Below are positions 45,563 to 54,190 of a stretch of DNA of 54,313 nucleotides, piece by piece. Source of the DNA: Saliphagus infecundisoli (lineage in GTDB: Archaea > Halobacteriota > Halobacteria > Halobacteriales > Natrialbaceae); NCBI RefSeq assembly GCF_020177375.1, contig NZ_JAIWHV010000025.1, forward strand, positions 1-54,313, read 5' to 3'. The first letter of the stretch is position 1. Each line of letters begins with the position of its first letter. Under the pieces are notes generated by a model. That model had not been told where the DNA came from. It saw only the letters and a program-made list of their open reading frames with translations, and did not search any database. The translations under genes were made by a program, and so were the position numbers.

Positions 45563-47038
45563 CTAGTCGAACAACTCGCGTGCGAGTTCAGGATCCTGAG
45601 GAATATGGCCATCCTGTTCTTCAACTCTATCGAGATACTCTCTCAGGTCCTGACGGTATTTTGGGTGCGTACAGTTGTCGACGATCATTCGGGCTCGCTC
45701 TAATGGCGAACATCCGCGGACATCAGCGATACCCTGTTCGGTAACGAAGACATCGATATCATGTTCTGTGTGATCTACGTGGGGAGTGAGCGGTACAATT
45801 CGAGAAATGTCTCCCCCCTTGAGCGTAGACGGAAGCGCACAGATAGAAACGAGTGAGTTCCCGTTAAAGTCATTTGAGCCACCAATCCCGTTGAGAACGT
45901 GTGTCCCACGAATATGTGTCGAATTCACGTTTCCGTACAAATCAATCTCCAAAGCACTATTGACGCCAATAACGCCGAACCGATCTATAAGAGCGGGGTT
46001 GTTCGAAATATTGGTTGGGCGAAGGACGATGTCCTCTCCATAGCGATCAATATTCTCAAAGAGTTTTGCTTGACCTTCCTCAGACAATGCTAGGGCAGTT
46101 GCACTTGCGGATTCGATGTGACCTGCATCCAACATTTCTAACAACCCGTCCTGAATCACCTCACCAAAATAAATAACGTCGCGTCCATCTGGATCGAATT
46201 CCGCTAACTCTCCCATCAACGCATTACCCAGGCTCCCAACCCCGAACTGAAGATGCAGGGCATCATCAAAGACGGGTGTCCGATTCATTTCCTCAGTCAA
46301 AAATTTCCGTAGGTTGACTGCAATCGCCTGATCATCCTCCGTCGAGTCTCGGAAGCTGTAGGTCGTATCAGATCGATCTGTTTCTATGACCCCAACTAGC
46401 TTTGATGGGTCGAATTCCACCCGGGATGACCCAATACGACCATCCGGCTCTGTCAGCGGAATCGGATCACGGTTTGGTGGTTTCCCCGGAAGGTAATTGT
46501 CATGAAGCGACTGCAGTGCCAATGGCTGTGCACTATTCACCTCAACGAGTAGTTTTGGAGCCGCATTAACGAACGCCGGGGTCTGGCCGATTGAAGTCGA
46601 TGGAATCAACCAGTCTTTACCGACAGCTACAGCTTCGATAATCGCTACATCTGGATCAACGAGGCCGCCGTACTGGACCTCATCTCCTAACGAGGCAACT
46701 TTTCTATCGCTGAACGCAATCCGTCGATCGTTGATTGCTTCCCGCGCTGTCTTCAGTGCCTGATAGGGATACCGTCGCGTGATTGCGTTTGCTTCCACCA
46801 GTTGTTCGTCAATTTCGCCACCTACACTTCCACCACTGACAATTGTCAACTCGAGGTCTCGATTTGAGTTCGCCAGGGACAGTGGTACTTCCTTTGGGTA
46901 TCCGACACTACCGAATCCGCTTACGAGAACCGTTGCATCGTCAGAAACGAGATCGGCAGCCGATTCCGCAGAGACTACCGGGAAATCGCCTTGCAAGCGC
47001 GTATCAATAGAGCCGTCGTTCCCTCTTTGTGGGGTCAT
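45563..47038 (-). CDS. Acetyl-CoA hydrolase/transferase-family CoA transferase
   Basis: 491 residues of the Cat1-like family. 'GSGG' loops are represented by 'VSGGSVGGEID', 'LHLQFGVGSLGNALMGEL' follows, and 'VIYFGEVIQDGLLEML' carries the Glu that forms the thioester. 'HVLNGIGGSNDFNGNSL' and 'TEQGIADVRGCSPLERARM' are typical of the C-terminal half. It should move CoA from acetyl- or succinyl-CoA to a carboxylic acid. Its start overlaps the MaoC gene stop (ATGA), so the pair acts in one step series. Converges on the SdhA-like gene. Confidence 0.87.
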   Translation of the reverse strand: MTPQRGNDGSIDTRLQGDFPVVSAESAADLVSDDATVLVSGFGSVGYPKEVPLSLANSNRDLELTIVSGGSVGGEIDEQLVEANAITRRYPYQALKTAREAINDRRIAFSDRKVASLGDEVQYGGLVDPDVAIIEAVAVGKDWLIPSTSIGQTPAFVNAAPKLLVEVNSAQPLALQSLHDNYLPGKPPNRDPIPLTEPDGRIGSSRVEFDPSKLVGVIETDRSDTTYSFRDSTEDDQAIAVNLRKFLTEEMNRTPVFDDALHLQFGVGSLGNALMGELAEFDPDGRDVIYFGEVIQDGLLEMLDAGHIESASATALALSEEGQAKLFENIDRYGEDIVLRPTNISNNPALIDRFGVIGVNSALEIDLYGNVNSTHIRGTHVLNGIGGSNDFNGNSLVSICALPSTLKGGDISRIVPLTPHVDHTEHDIDVFVTEQGIADVRGCSPLERARMIVDNCTHPKYRQDLREYLDRVEEQDGHIPQDPELARELFD

Positions 47039-47586
47039 TCTACGTCCTCCGGCTGTGTCCCTACCCCCTCAGGCCACCCTACAGGCTGTTCGGCAGTGGG
47101 TTCGGCAAATTCACGCTTTAGAACCATCGGTGTCCGTTGTAGTGAGAGCACTTTCTCGTCGTCTTGATTGAACGCGCGGAGTTCGGTGGTAACGATCCCA
47201 ACATGGTCACGGGAAGAACTCTCGCGAAGTTCTACTACTTCTGACTCAGCAAAGATCGTATCGCCGTGAAAGACCGGCGCATGGTGACGAATTTCGTCGT
47301 AACCGAGATTCGCTGTTGCGTTCGCAGAGACGTCAATCACGCTCATTCCGACGGCGAGAGCGAAAACAAATGTTCCATTCACCAGACGCTCTCCGAATTC
47401 AGTCTCAGCTGCATATACCTCATTGAAATGCATCGGATTGGTGTTCATCGTCACGTTTGTGAACCACACGTCATCTGTTTCGGTGATGGTTCGGCCAAAC
47501 GGATGCTTGTACACGTCGCCGACCTCGAAGTCTTCATAGTACCGTCCTTGCCATCCTTCGACGAGTTGTCGTGAATTGGTTGTCAT
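47035..47586 (-). CDS. MaoC-like (R)-specific hydratase
   Basis: 183 residues from ATG 47586 (MTTNSRQLVEGW); an in-frame extension to 47721 lacks family similarity. Hotdog fold with 'YYEDFEVGDVYKHPFGRTI', the hydratase motif 'NTNPMHFNEVYAAETEFG' (Asn/His region) and 'RLVNGTFVFALAVGMSV'. It adds water to an enoyl-CoA-type thioester. A CoA transferase overlapping a MaoC gene is the arrangement known for itaconate degradation (RipA-RipB type), though no lyase gene follows here. Confidence 0.85.
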   Translation of the reverse strand: MTTNSRQLVEGWQGRYYEDFEVGDVYKHPFGRTITETDDVWFTNVTMNTNPMHFNEVYAAETEFGERLVNGTFVFALAVGMSVIDVSANATANLGYDEIRHHAPVFHGDTIFAESEVVELRESSSRDHVGIVTTELRAFNQDDEKVLSLQRTPMVLKREFAEPTAEQPVGWPEGVGTQPEDVE

Positions 47587-47786
47587 AGGTAGTGGAGGTA
47601 CCATCATAGCCCCGATAGCTGGCTGAGGACCAGTCTTGGGGCTCATGACAGTACGAGAGTGCAACCGGATGATTTGATTGGGACTCATATAAGTGTGAGG
47701 GGCGGGGGCTACATCATCCATCCCTTCACATACGATAGAAAATCGTCGGAATCGATATCAAATGGACTTCGGAAGAACGCGGAGTG

Positions 47787-49280
47787 CTACCCGAGTTTGA
47801 ATGGGTCGTCAACCTCCCCAGAGAGGTCAACCCAGATTGTCTTTGTCTGCTGGTATTCCTCTAACCCTTCTATGCCGTTCTCACGCCCTAGCCCGCTATC
47901 TTTGTATCCACCAAATGGCGCATTGTACGACAGCGTTCGATATTCGTTTATCCAGATCGTTCCGGCTTCAAGCTGATTAGCAATCCGAGTTGCCTGCCGA
48001 TGATCCTCTGTCCAGATTCCAGCAGCCAATCCGAATTGGCTCTGATTCGCGAGCTCAATTAACTCCGATTCGCCGTCAAACGTCAATACACTGGCGACTG
48101 GTCCGAAAATTTCTTCCTGAGCAACAGTCATGTCGTTCTCTACATCGGTAAGGATCGTCGGCTGAAGGAAACATTCTCCTGGTAGATCCTCAGGTTGCTC
48201 TCCTCCGTATTCAAGGGTTGCACCCTCTTCAAGCCCTGTTTCAATGTATGAGGTATCGGTTTCCCACTGATCGCGGAACGCAACAGGACCCATTTCTGTG
48301 TCTGGGTCCATCGGATCGCCAAGGTTGATTTCCTCAGCACGATCGGTAAACCGATCGACGAACTCCTCAGCGACATCCTCTTCGACGAAGACTCGTGATC
48401 CAGCTAAGCAGGTCTGTCCTGTTGCTGCAAAAATCCCCTTGATAACCCCGTTAATCGCATTATCGAGATTTGCACTCGAGAGTACTATGTTTGGGCTTTT
48501 CCCTCCGAGTTCGAGGGACGCAGGAATCAATGACGATCCTGCATCCGAGCCAATCTGCCGACCGACGCTGGTGCTCCCTGTGAAGGCGACTTTGTCGATA
48601 TCGTCGTGATTGACCAGAGTATCGCCAGCAATACTCCCACTACCAGTTACGACGTTATAAACGCCTGCAGGGACGCCAGCCTCTTCATGGAGGAGTTCCG
48701 CAAACCGAAGTGCACTGATCGGTGTATAGGAACTGGGCTTATGGACGAAAGTACATCCTGCCGCGAGGGCCGGCGCCAGTTTAAATGTCGTTAACAGGAG
48801 CGGTGAATTCCACGGAGTGATTGCACCGACAACTCCACGAGGTTCCTCAGTCACATACGTGTGAAATTGGCCGCCTTTGTTTTCCACAGGAATCGTTCGG
48901 CCTTCCTGAGTTCGACATTGGCTTGCATAGTATCGGAACCATTCACCGAGCCCTCCCATTTGGGAGCTCATTTCGCGAATTAGCTTTCCATTCTGGCGTG
49001 TCTCGAGCTCAGCGAGTTCTTCAGTATGATCATCTATCGTATCTGCGATGCTCTGTAGAACACTGGCTCGCTCGCTAGCTGGGAGACCGTTCCATTCAGC
49101 AGACTGAAAGGCAGAACGTGCGGACTCCACGGCCCGATTAACGTCGTTTTCTGTGCCTGCTGGGACGGTTGCCCAGATTGACCCATCATACGGGTACTCA
49201 ACCTCGATCCGATCTTCGGCTTCCGACTGAACGAATTCCCCGTCGATATACAGGTTGTAGTCTTCCCTCTCTTGTGGCAT
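47787..49280 (-). CDS. NAD(P)-dependent aldehyde dehydrogenase
   Basis: 497 residues from ATG 49280 (MPQEREDYNLYIDGEF). 'VGAITPWNSPLLLTTFKLAPALAAG', 'HKPSSYTPISALRFAEL', 'VAFTGSTSVGRQIG', catalytic Glu in 'LELGGKSPNIVLS' and catalytic Cys in 'ATGQTCLAGSRVF' are all present. 'EEIFGPVASVLTFD' is near the end. It oxidises an aldehyde to its acid (non-acylating type). It lies ~200 bp upstream of the MaoC/CoA-transferase pair on the same strand, so it may supply the acid that the transferase activates. Confidence 0.92.
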   Translation of the reverse strand: MPQEREDYNLYIDGEFVQSEAEDRIEVEYPYDGSIWATVPAGTENDVNRAVESARSAFQSAEWNGLPASERASVLQSIADTIDDHTEELAELETRQNGKLIREMSSQMGGLGEWFRYYASQCRTQEGRTIPVENKGGQFHTYVTEEPRGVVGAITPWNSPLLLTTFKLAPALAAGCTFVHKPSSYTPISALRFAELLHEEAGVPAGVYNVVTGSGSIAGDTLVNHDDIDKVAFTGSTSVGRQIGSDAGSSLIPASLELGGKSPNIVLSSANLDNAINGVIKGIFAATGQTCLAGSRVFVEEDVAEEFVDRFTDRAEEINLGDPMDPDTEMGPVAFRDQWETDTSYIETGLEEGATLEYGGEQPEDLPGECFLQPTILTDVENDMTVAQEEIFGPVASVLTFDGESELIELANQSQFGLAAGIWTEDHRQATRIANQLEAGTIWINEYRTLSYNAPFGGYKDSGLGRENGIEGLEEYQQTKTIWVDLSGEVDDPFKLG

Positions 49281-49456
49281 AGCGAGATACGTGTTAAACC
49301 TCAGCATTAATAGCTATTGTGACCGCGACCTCATGGTTGGAAATCTTTCTATGCTCAACGCGGTCCCGCATAAATAACCATACAATTAAGTAAGTGGCCA
49401 ATGTTGACTCAGATGTATTGGTAGAGTCGATCTACCATACGGAGGTAGAATAGCGA

Positions 49457-49876
49457 ATGCCCAACTCAGAGTTAGCGAGCGAGCAGTGGTGGAACGACTA
49501 CCAGGAACTGGTAAACGACGACGAAGAAATGAAAGTGCGAGGGCACGATCAATTCGATGATAATTTCTTCATCCAAATCGATGACGAGAAGTTCGTTGTC
49601 GAAATGTATGGGGGAGAAGTCCAAGACGTACACGCAAATCCAGGCGTAAACGGTGAACATTCCTTCGGCGTCGAAGGGAGTCAAGATGCGTGGGAAGAAT
49701 TCCTCGAAGAAGTTCCCCCAGCCCACAATAACGAAATTATCGCCTCAGATTATCGAACAGCAGTTCGCGGTGAAGAAGGATACTTAGAATTGCATGGAAA
49801 CAATAAGAAAGTCTTCCAAAATCTTCGGCCGTTCCAGCGCGCACTCGAATTGATGCGTGAAACACAGAATCAGTAA
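49457..49876 (+). CDS. SCP2-like sterol-carrier-type small protein
   Basis: 139 acidic residues with the five-stranded, one-helix look of SCP2-type lipid carriers ('FFIQIDDEKFVVEMYGGEV', 'NNKKVFQNLRPFQRALELM'). No signal or metal motif. It ends 5 bp before the alpha/beta hydrolase start, so the two form an operon; it could deliver a hydrophobic substrate. Assignment by shape only. Confidence 0.6.
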   Translation: MPNSELASEQWWNDYQELVNDDEEMKVRGHDQFDDNFFIQIDDEKFVVEMYGGEVQDVHANPGVNGEHSFGVEGSQDAWEEFLEEVPPAHNNEIIASDYRTAVRGEEGYLELHGNNKKVFQNLRPFQRALELMRETQNQ

Positions 49877-49881
49877 GGCAA

Positions 49882-50790
49882 ATGAGCATTGAAGCCCCTT
49901 CCCACGGCGAACAAGAAGAGATCACTGGACACTACGTTGGCGTTGAGATTGATGGTGTCGAAAACCGGGTCTACTACGAAGAAAATGGCCCAGAGGATGG
50001 CATCCCGCTACTTTGCCAGCATACGGCTGGCAATCATGGACACGAGTGGCGGCACCTCCTTGCGGATGAGGATATCACCGAACACTTCCGAGTAATCGCA
50101 TACGACCTCCCGCACCACGGAAAATCACTCCCTCCAACAAGCGAGGAGTGGTGGAAGGAAGACTATATTCTGGATGAAGACAACTTTGCAGAGAGTATCG
50201 TCAGTATCGCAGATGCACTCGATCTTGATGATCCAGTCTATATGGGCTCGAGCATCGGGGGAAACGTAATTCTCCAACTTGGGGATTGGCATCCGGATCG
50301 ATTCCGAGCACTAATCGGACTTGAATCGGGGACCTACAGCCCGGGATACTTCCTCGATTGGTTCCATGATCCCCAGGTGAATATTGCAGAGGCCAGTGCC
50401 TATGCCTGCTGGGGGCTAATGGCCCCACAGGGCCCCGAAGCTACCCGCAGAGAAACTATGCATCTGTACGAACAGGGATCGACCGGCTTGTTCCGAGGCG
50501 ACCTCTACTACTATTCCGTTGATCACGACTATCGAGACAAACTCGATCAAGTAAATCCGGAATGTCCAGTGTACGTAATGAATGGAGAGTACGACTTCGC
50601 AACTGACCCTGATGACGCTCGTGAAGTCGCAGAAGGCATTGGAGATAATGCGCAAGCAATCGAGATGGGCTCAATAGGTCACTTCCCGATGAGTGAAAAC
50701 CCCGAGCTCTTCAAGCAATATCTCATGCCTGTCTTAGATGACATCAGAGGTGAGGACGTGTCCATTCCAGAAAAAATGTCTCCAGAATAA
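49882..50790 (+). CDS. Alpha/beta hydrolase
   Basis: 302 residues. 'LLCQHTAGNHGHEWRHLL' forms the oxyanion region, 'VIAYDLPHHGKSLPP' the next strand, 'VYMGSSIGGNVILQLGD' the Ser elbow, 'VYVMNGEYDFATDPDD' the acid and 'MGSIGHFPMSENPELF' the His. Longer than the copy at 41.9 kb and with an insert rich in Trp and Tyr (about 150-210). It probably hydrolyses an ester in the acid pathway of the cluster. Pairs with the SCP2-like gene upstream. Confidence 0.82.
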   Translation: MSIEAPSHGEQEEITGHYVGVEIDGVENRVYYEENGPEDGIPLLCQHTAGNHGHEWRHLLADEDITEHFRVIAYDLPHHGKSLPPTSEEWWKEDYILDEDNFAESIVSIADALDLDDPVYMGSSIGGNVILQLGDWHPDRFRALIGLESGTYSPGYFLDWFHDPQVNIAEASAYACWGLMAPQGPEATRRETMHLYEQGSTGLFRGDLYYYSVDHDYRDKLDQVNPECPVYVMNGEYDFATDPDDAREVAEGIGDNAQAIEMGSIGHFPMSENPELFKQYLMPVLDDIRGEDVSIPEKMSPE

Positions 50791-50898
50791 ATATCCAAAC
50801 TGATTCCCACAGGCTCATATCCCACTGGTCTACATTCCCATCAATCAATACTATCTGATATGATAAAAATAGTGATATTGGCTAATACAATCTAGAGT

Positions 50899-51219
50899 AT
50901 GGCAATTCACGACTCTACTGAAGTAGTATTGAACTATAATTACCAGTGTACTGAAGGTCCGAGTGAAGCAGTTATCCGCGGCATAGCTGTTGTGTGGAAT
51001 GTTCCACCTTCGAAATTAGTTCCACTTTACAATGCGATCGATCCCGAAGCTCTAAACGCGCTTTTCAATCATAAAAATGATGATGGCAAGTCTAATATAA
51101 CAGCTGAATTTTCATATATGGATATTCATGTGGTGGTTTCTAACACTCAAATAACACTCAATTTCCAATATGACATAAATCAAGAGATTGTAACTGCGGC
51201 TTCTTCCACGAAAGATTGA
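50899..51219 (+). CDS. HalOD1 output-domain protein
   Basis: 106 residues. 'PSEAVIRGIAVVWNVPPSKLVPLYNAIDPEALNALF' is the hallmark of the haloarchaeal HalOD1 output domain, followed by the beta half ('AEFSYMDIHVVVSNTQITLNF'). It is a stand-alone copy with no receiver or sensor. Such domains are thought to act in signalling; the role is unknown. Confidence 0.8.
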   Translation: MAIHDSTEVVLNYNYQCTEGPSEAVIRGIAVVWNVPPSKLVPLYNAIDPEALNALFNHKNDDGKSNITAEFSYMDIHVVVSNTQITLNFQYDINQEIVTAASSTKD

Positions 51220-51225
51220 TTTTCT

Positions 51226-51327
51226 CTACGCGAGAGCGTTGGGGAGGTCGCGATCCTCTTCGATCGGGTCTCGAATGACCTTGCGGTACTCTTCGAGATC
51301 ATCGTCGTCTCGGAGGTCCTGACTCAT
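51226..51327 (-). CDS. Small acidic ORF, 33 residues
   Basis: A compact frame from ATG 51327 to TAG 51226, with strong haloarchaeal composition (MSQDLRDDDDLEEYRKVI). It could be a real microprotein or the rest of a longer gene. It lies directly after the HalOD1 gene in the opposite orientation. No family recognised. Confidence 0.35.
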   Translation of the reverse strand: MSQDLRDDDDLEEYRKVIRDPIEEDRDLPNALA

Positions 51328-51465
51328 GATTACTTACTCTCTGTTTGTGCTCGGCGTGTATTCAATGTCCGCCACCTCAAGGCACGATTTACCTAGAAAC
51401 CGCGTGTACGCCAACCGAGGGCACTGACCGACGGGGAGGATATATCTCGAAGAGACGGTTCGGAG

Positions 51466-51573
51466 ATGGCGCTGAGACTGGTACTCGGCGTGGCGATCGG
51501 CGTCACGATGAATCAGTTGGCTATCGGCGTCGCCCTCGGCATCATTCTCGGCGCCGCGCTCGAAGCTGGTTAG
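51466..51573 (+). CDS. Small glycine-zipper membrane protein, 35 residues
   Basis: From ATG 51466 the frame reads two short hydrophobic helices rich in spaced Gly ('LVLGVAIGVTMNQLAIGVALG'-type), separated by Asn-Gln, ending in TAG at 51573. Small haloarchaeal proteins with this pattern are common. It may lack an original N-terminal segment, since the frame is open upstream to 51397 without ATG. Confidence 0.4.
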   Translation: MALRLVLGVAIGVTMNQLAIGVALGIILGAALEAG

Positions 51574-51601
51574 ACCTGACTGCGGCAGTAGGAAGATCGA
51601 C

Positions 51602-51840
51602 GAGTCTCTCTTAGACAACCCCATGCGATTGAATCCTATCTGGGGTCTCACCAGCAGCATGATCAAGGTCACGAGACTGATCCCCGGTCTCGATCTGACT
51701 GGTGGACCAGACGTCTTCACTGTCGAGCTCACCCTCGTCGACGGCAATCTTGGCGACCACCTACTCGTATCCATCTTGTCCGTAGTGGTCGCGGGCGTCC
51801 TCCGGTATCACCTCGGGATCAGATCGGCGGAATACCGAAC
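51602..51840 (-). pseudogene. Decayed homologue of the 20.1-kb lipoprotein
   Basis: The minus strand reads 'EVIPEDARDHYGQDGYE', a TAG, then 'VVAKIAVDEGELDSEDVW' and 'DLDHAAGETPDRIQ'. This aligns residue by residue with the protein at 20.2 kb, where the stop position is Trp. Front and end are lost. The plus strand frame here is a shadow. Confidence 0.6.
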
Positions 51841-52145
51841 ACCTGGGATTCCAATTATGCGCGTCCTTGTAGGCGACACTTCTTACGAGGACCATCTCCA
51901 TCTCGAATCGGAAGCTCGCTAGTCAGATGCTCGGCAGACGCACGTCAGACATTCCCTTTCGAGTGGGACAAGTGGAGATACTGTTTCCCCTGGAACAAGT
52001 GGAGAATCATGCAGGATGACAAACTAATGGTCTGACGTCTGTGCGACGTGTTTCGAGTGGAGAATGACAGACGATAACGGGGGTGGGGGGAACATCGAGT
52101 GTGTCGAGACCGTTCCACTGTTCGTCTACGAGTTCGGAGCGGCAG

Positions 52146-52565
52146 TCACTCCCGAGGAAGCGCGGTGAACCCGAGTGTCCGAAAGCCGTCATCGTAGGTG
52201 AGGATATGCTCGATCCCGTAGTCCCGTGCCTGCAGACCGATCACGTGGTCGGTGAGGGAGATCGCTTGGTCGTCGTACTTGTGAAACTGTTCGACCGCTC
52301 GCTCGGCGAGCGACGGCTCGACGTCGAGCATGCGGAACGTGTCGGTTTCGAGTAGTCGATCGACGACATCATGAGCGACTCGAGTCCCGGCGTGTGAGAG
52401 GAGGAGGGACACGACCTCGTCGAGTACGTACTGATTCGTGACGAGCGGATAGTACGGGAGATCGTTCGCGCCAATCGCTTGGATTACCGGCCGAATCTCA
52501 TCATGCCGCGAGGCCTTCGTGTACTGATGGGCGACGATCGCATCGGTATCAACAAAGAGCGGCAC
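52146..52565 (-). CDS. PIN-domain ribonuclease (VapC-like)
   Basis: 139 residues. Acidic site residues are placed as in PIN domains: 'LFVDTDAIVAHQY' (Asp near 6), 'VLDEVVSLLLSHAG' (Glu/Asp), 'ISLTDHVIGLQARDYG' (Asp) and 'HILTYDDGFRTLGF' (Asp). VapC toxins cut RNA and need an antitoxin, usually just upstream. No obvious AbrB or RHH partner is seen upstream here, so it may be a solitary PIN protein. Confidence 0.8.
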   Translation of the reverse strand: MPLFVDTDAIVAHQYTKASRHDEIRPVIQAIGANDLPYYPLVTNQYVLDEVVSLLLSHAGTRVAHDVVDRLLETDTFRMLDVEPSLAERAVEQFHKYDDQAISLTDHVIGLQARDYGIEHILTYDDGFRTLGFTALPRE

Positions 52566-52589
52566 ACGTCCGTCGACATCGCCTTGGCG

Positions 52590-52865
52590 CCTGCAAACAC
52601 CGCGTGGCCGTCGCGATCCGCGAGCCAGTTTTCAAGGCGGCGATCGCGAACGACTCCCAGGATCGTGTCGCCACCGACGGCGGGGAGCTCGTCGCCAGAA
52701 GATGAAGGTGAGGTCCTCGAGATCGACGACGTCGACGGGACGACTGCCGAAACCGAGAACTGTGCGTGCTCGACGCTCCCTGGCGACTATCCCTGTGCCG
52801 CGTGCTATATCGACGGAGACGCCGAGTGGCCTGACGAGGAGGACGACACCCACAGGAGCCACTAA
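52590..52865 (+). pseudogene. Frameshifted Cys-containing small protein
   Basis: Two adjacent frames on the plus strand look like halves of one haloarchaeal protein: 'VAVAIREPVFKAAIANDSQD' to 'GGELVARR' then TGA, and, one base over, 'EDEGEVLEIDDVDGTTAE' with 'CACSTLPGDYPCAACYIDG'. The Cys pairs suggest a small zinc-binding end. A single-base change near 52697 would separate them. Could also be chance. Confidence 0.3.
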
Positions 52866-53192
52866 TCGGCGTTCGGCGAGCGAATCTTCTCTTCGGACGT
52901 CTCCCTGTCGAGTGAGAACGGAAGCAAACCGGACCGAACGTGCCTCGTATCTTCACCTTGTCGCCAGAGATACTTAAAGACGGAATGGGTGAGGGTTCGG
53001 CGGCGTCATCACCTTGTGCAACAGTCGGCCGCCCACTCTGAAAGATGTTGCACAAGGTGACGCGACTCCAGTGTCTGCGCTAGCGTACTCGACCGCCTCA
53101 TACAGCGGAAACACGGTGTCTCATGCGCGCCACTAGCCACCTCGATATGAGCTCCCTCACAGTGATCACCGAATACGCCTTTGCTCGAGCCG
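52866..53192. other. Gap with an IS relic
   Basis: About 330 bp without a gene; holds the 50-bp inverted-repeat relic at 53010-53059 and, ~40 bp after it, a motif shared with the right flank of the second IS630 element (TACAGCGGAAAC...GTGTCTCAT). Confidence 0.5.
53010..53059. repeat. 50-bp relic with both ends of the second IS630 type
   Basis: CACCTTGTGCAACA (53010-53023) and its exact complement TGTTGCACAAGGTG (53046-53059) enclose only 22 bp. The same end sequences bound the IS630 element at 36369-37532 (left CACCTTGTGCAACA, right GATGTTGCACAAGG). It looks like an internally deleted, MITE-like remnant. Confidence 0.7.
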
Positions 53193-53594
53193 TTAGTGAG
53201 AAGACTGTACGCAGAACCCGTTCCCTTCGGGATCGCGCATCACAATCCAGGTCTCCGTCACTGGACCGGTCGTCCCTGTTTTCGTCTCGACGACGGTCGC
53301 TCCGAGTTCGGTGAGTCGCTCGACTTCCGCTTCCCGATCGTCAGCGTCGAGGTCGAGATGAACCGGGATATGCTCGGGTGAGGATCGCGGCATCTTCTTG
53401 AAGAACAACCGTGGACCGTCCTCTGTTGGATCGACCGCTGCAGCGGCTGCGTTGAGATCACCACCTTCGGCTTCAATCGCCTCGATGATCTCCGGTGGCG
53501 GCTCTTCGAGGTCGTAGTCGAGTGCGCCTGCCCAAAACTCGGCGAGTGCCCGCGGATCCTCGCAAGCGAACGTGATGTTGCCCAGTGAGGCCAT
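53193..53594 (-). CDS. VOC-family (glyoxalase-like) protein
   Basis: 133 residues from ATG 53594 (MASLGNITFACEDP); the frame is open to 53675, but residues before 'MASLGN' do not fit the fold. 'NITFACEDPRALAEFWAGAL' opens the first beta-alpha-beta-beta-beta unit, 'PEHIPVHLDLDADDREAEVERL' the second, ending 'IVMRDPEGNGFCVQ' with the metal-site Glu. Such proteins bind a metal and act on small substrates or antibiotics; reaction unknown. Confidence 0.85.
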   Translation of the reverse strand: MASLGNITFACEDPRALAEFWAGALDYDLEEPPPEIIEAIEAEGGDLNAAAAAVDPTEDGPRLFFKKMPRSSPEHIPVHLDLDADDREAEVERLTELGATVVETKTGTTGPVTETWIVMRDPEGNGFCVQSSH

Positions 53595-53730
53595 GCGGGC
53601 GCGACCACGTTCCCATGGAAAACTGTTTGCCTCGTCTGTGGGTCGACCTCGGGACGAACTCTGCTCAGGATTCACCGAACACCCGAGCCCTCGTTGTGGA
53701 CTGGTCGCTCATCGTCAAATGGTCTGAACT

Positions 53731-54180
53731 TCACGCCCGCCGCATTGCACGCTCGATCTGACTCTTCGGGAGCCACTCCTCCGAAAGCCCCACGGCGTCC
53801 TCCCGCTGCTCGAACGACTCGCGGTTGTCCGCTAGACGGTCTTCGAGCCACTCCCGACGAGAGTCATCATCGCCAGCGTTCTCGATTCCTTCCTCGAGTT
53901 GGTGGATCCGATGGGCGAGCTTCAGCAGTGGCGGGACGGCTGCTGCATCACTGAATAGAAGGGCGTCGTCCGTATCACGAGCGATTCGCCCGACGAACGC
54001 TGTCGGGGTTGCGCCATCGACGAACCCGACCTTCTGCTCGACAAGCCACTCGGGGAGATGGATCAGGATCTCGTCCTCTTCGAGTTGGTCCAAGAGCTGC
54101 CAGACCTGCCGTGTTGTGACGTTGTCATCTGTCCAGTCCTGGGCGAATCGCTCGTACTCACGGTACTCTTGGATCTCCAC
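53731..54180 (-). CDS. Hypothetical acidic helical protein
   Basis: 149 residues, starting at a GTG (54180). Mostly helical with an amphipathic 'AHRIHQLEEGIENAG' stretch and 'REWLEDRLADNRESFEQRED', likely coiled coil; 'LEEDEILIHLPEWLVEQKVGFV' is a beta hairpin-like part. No enzyme motif. Context (VOC gene downstream) gives no clue. Confidence 0.55.
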   Translation of the reverse strand: MEIQEYREYERFAQDWTDDNVTTRQVWQLLDQLEEDEILIHLPEWLVEQKVGFVDGATPTAFVGRIARDTDDALLFSDAAAVPPLLKLAHRIHQLEEGIENAGDDDSRREWLEDRLADNRESFEQREDAVGLSEEWLPKSQIERAMRRA

Positions 54181-54190
54181 CCCGGCGGCC

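Noticed and set aside
51623-51922. Plus-strand 99-codon frame
   Set aside because: The minus strand here aligns with the decayed lipoprotein at 20.2 kb, so this frame is a shadow.
52549-53055. Minus-strand 168-codon frame upstream of the PIN gene as its antitoxin
   Set aside because: Composition is Arg-Ser-Pro rich, typical of a shadow frame, and no AbrB, RHH or HTH pattern is visible.
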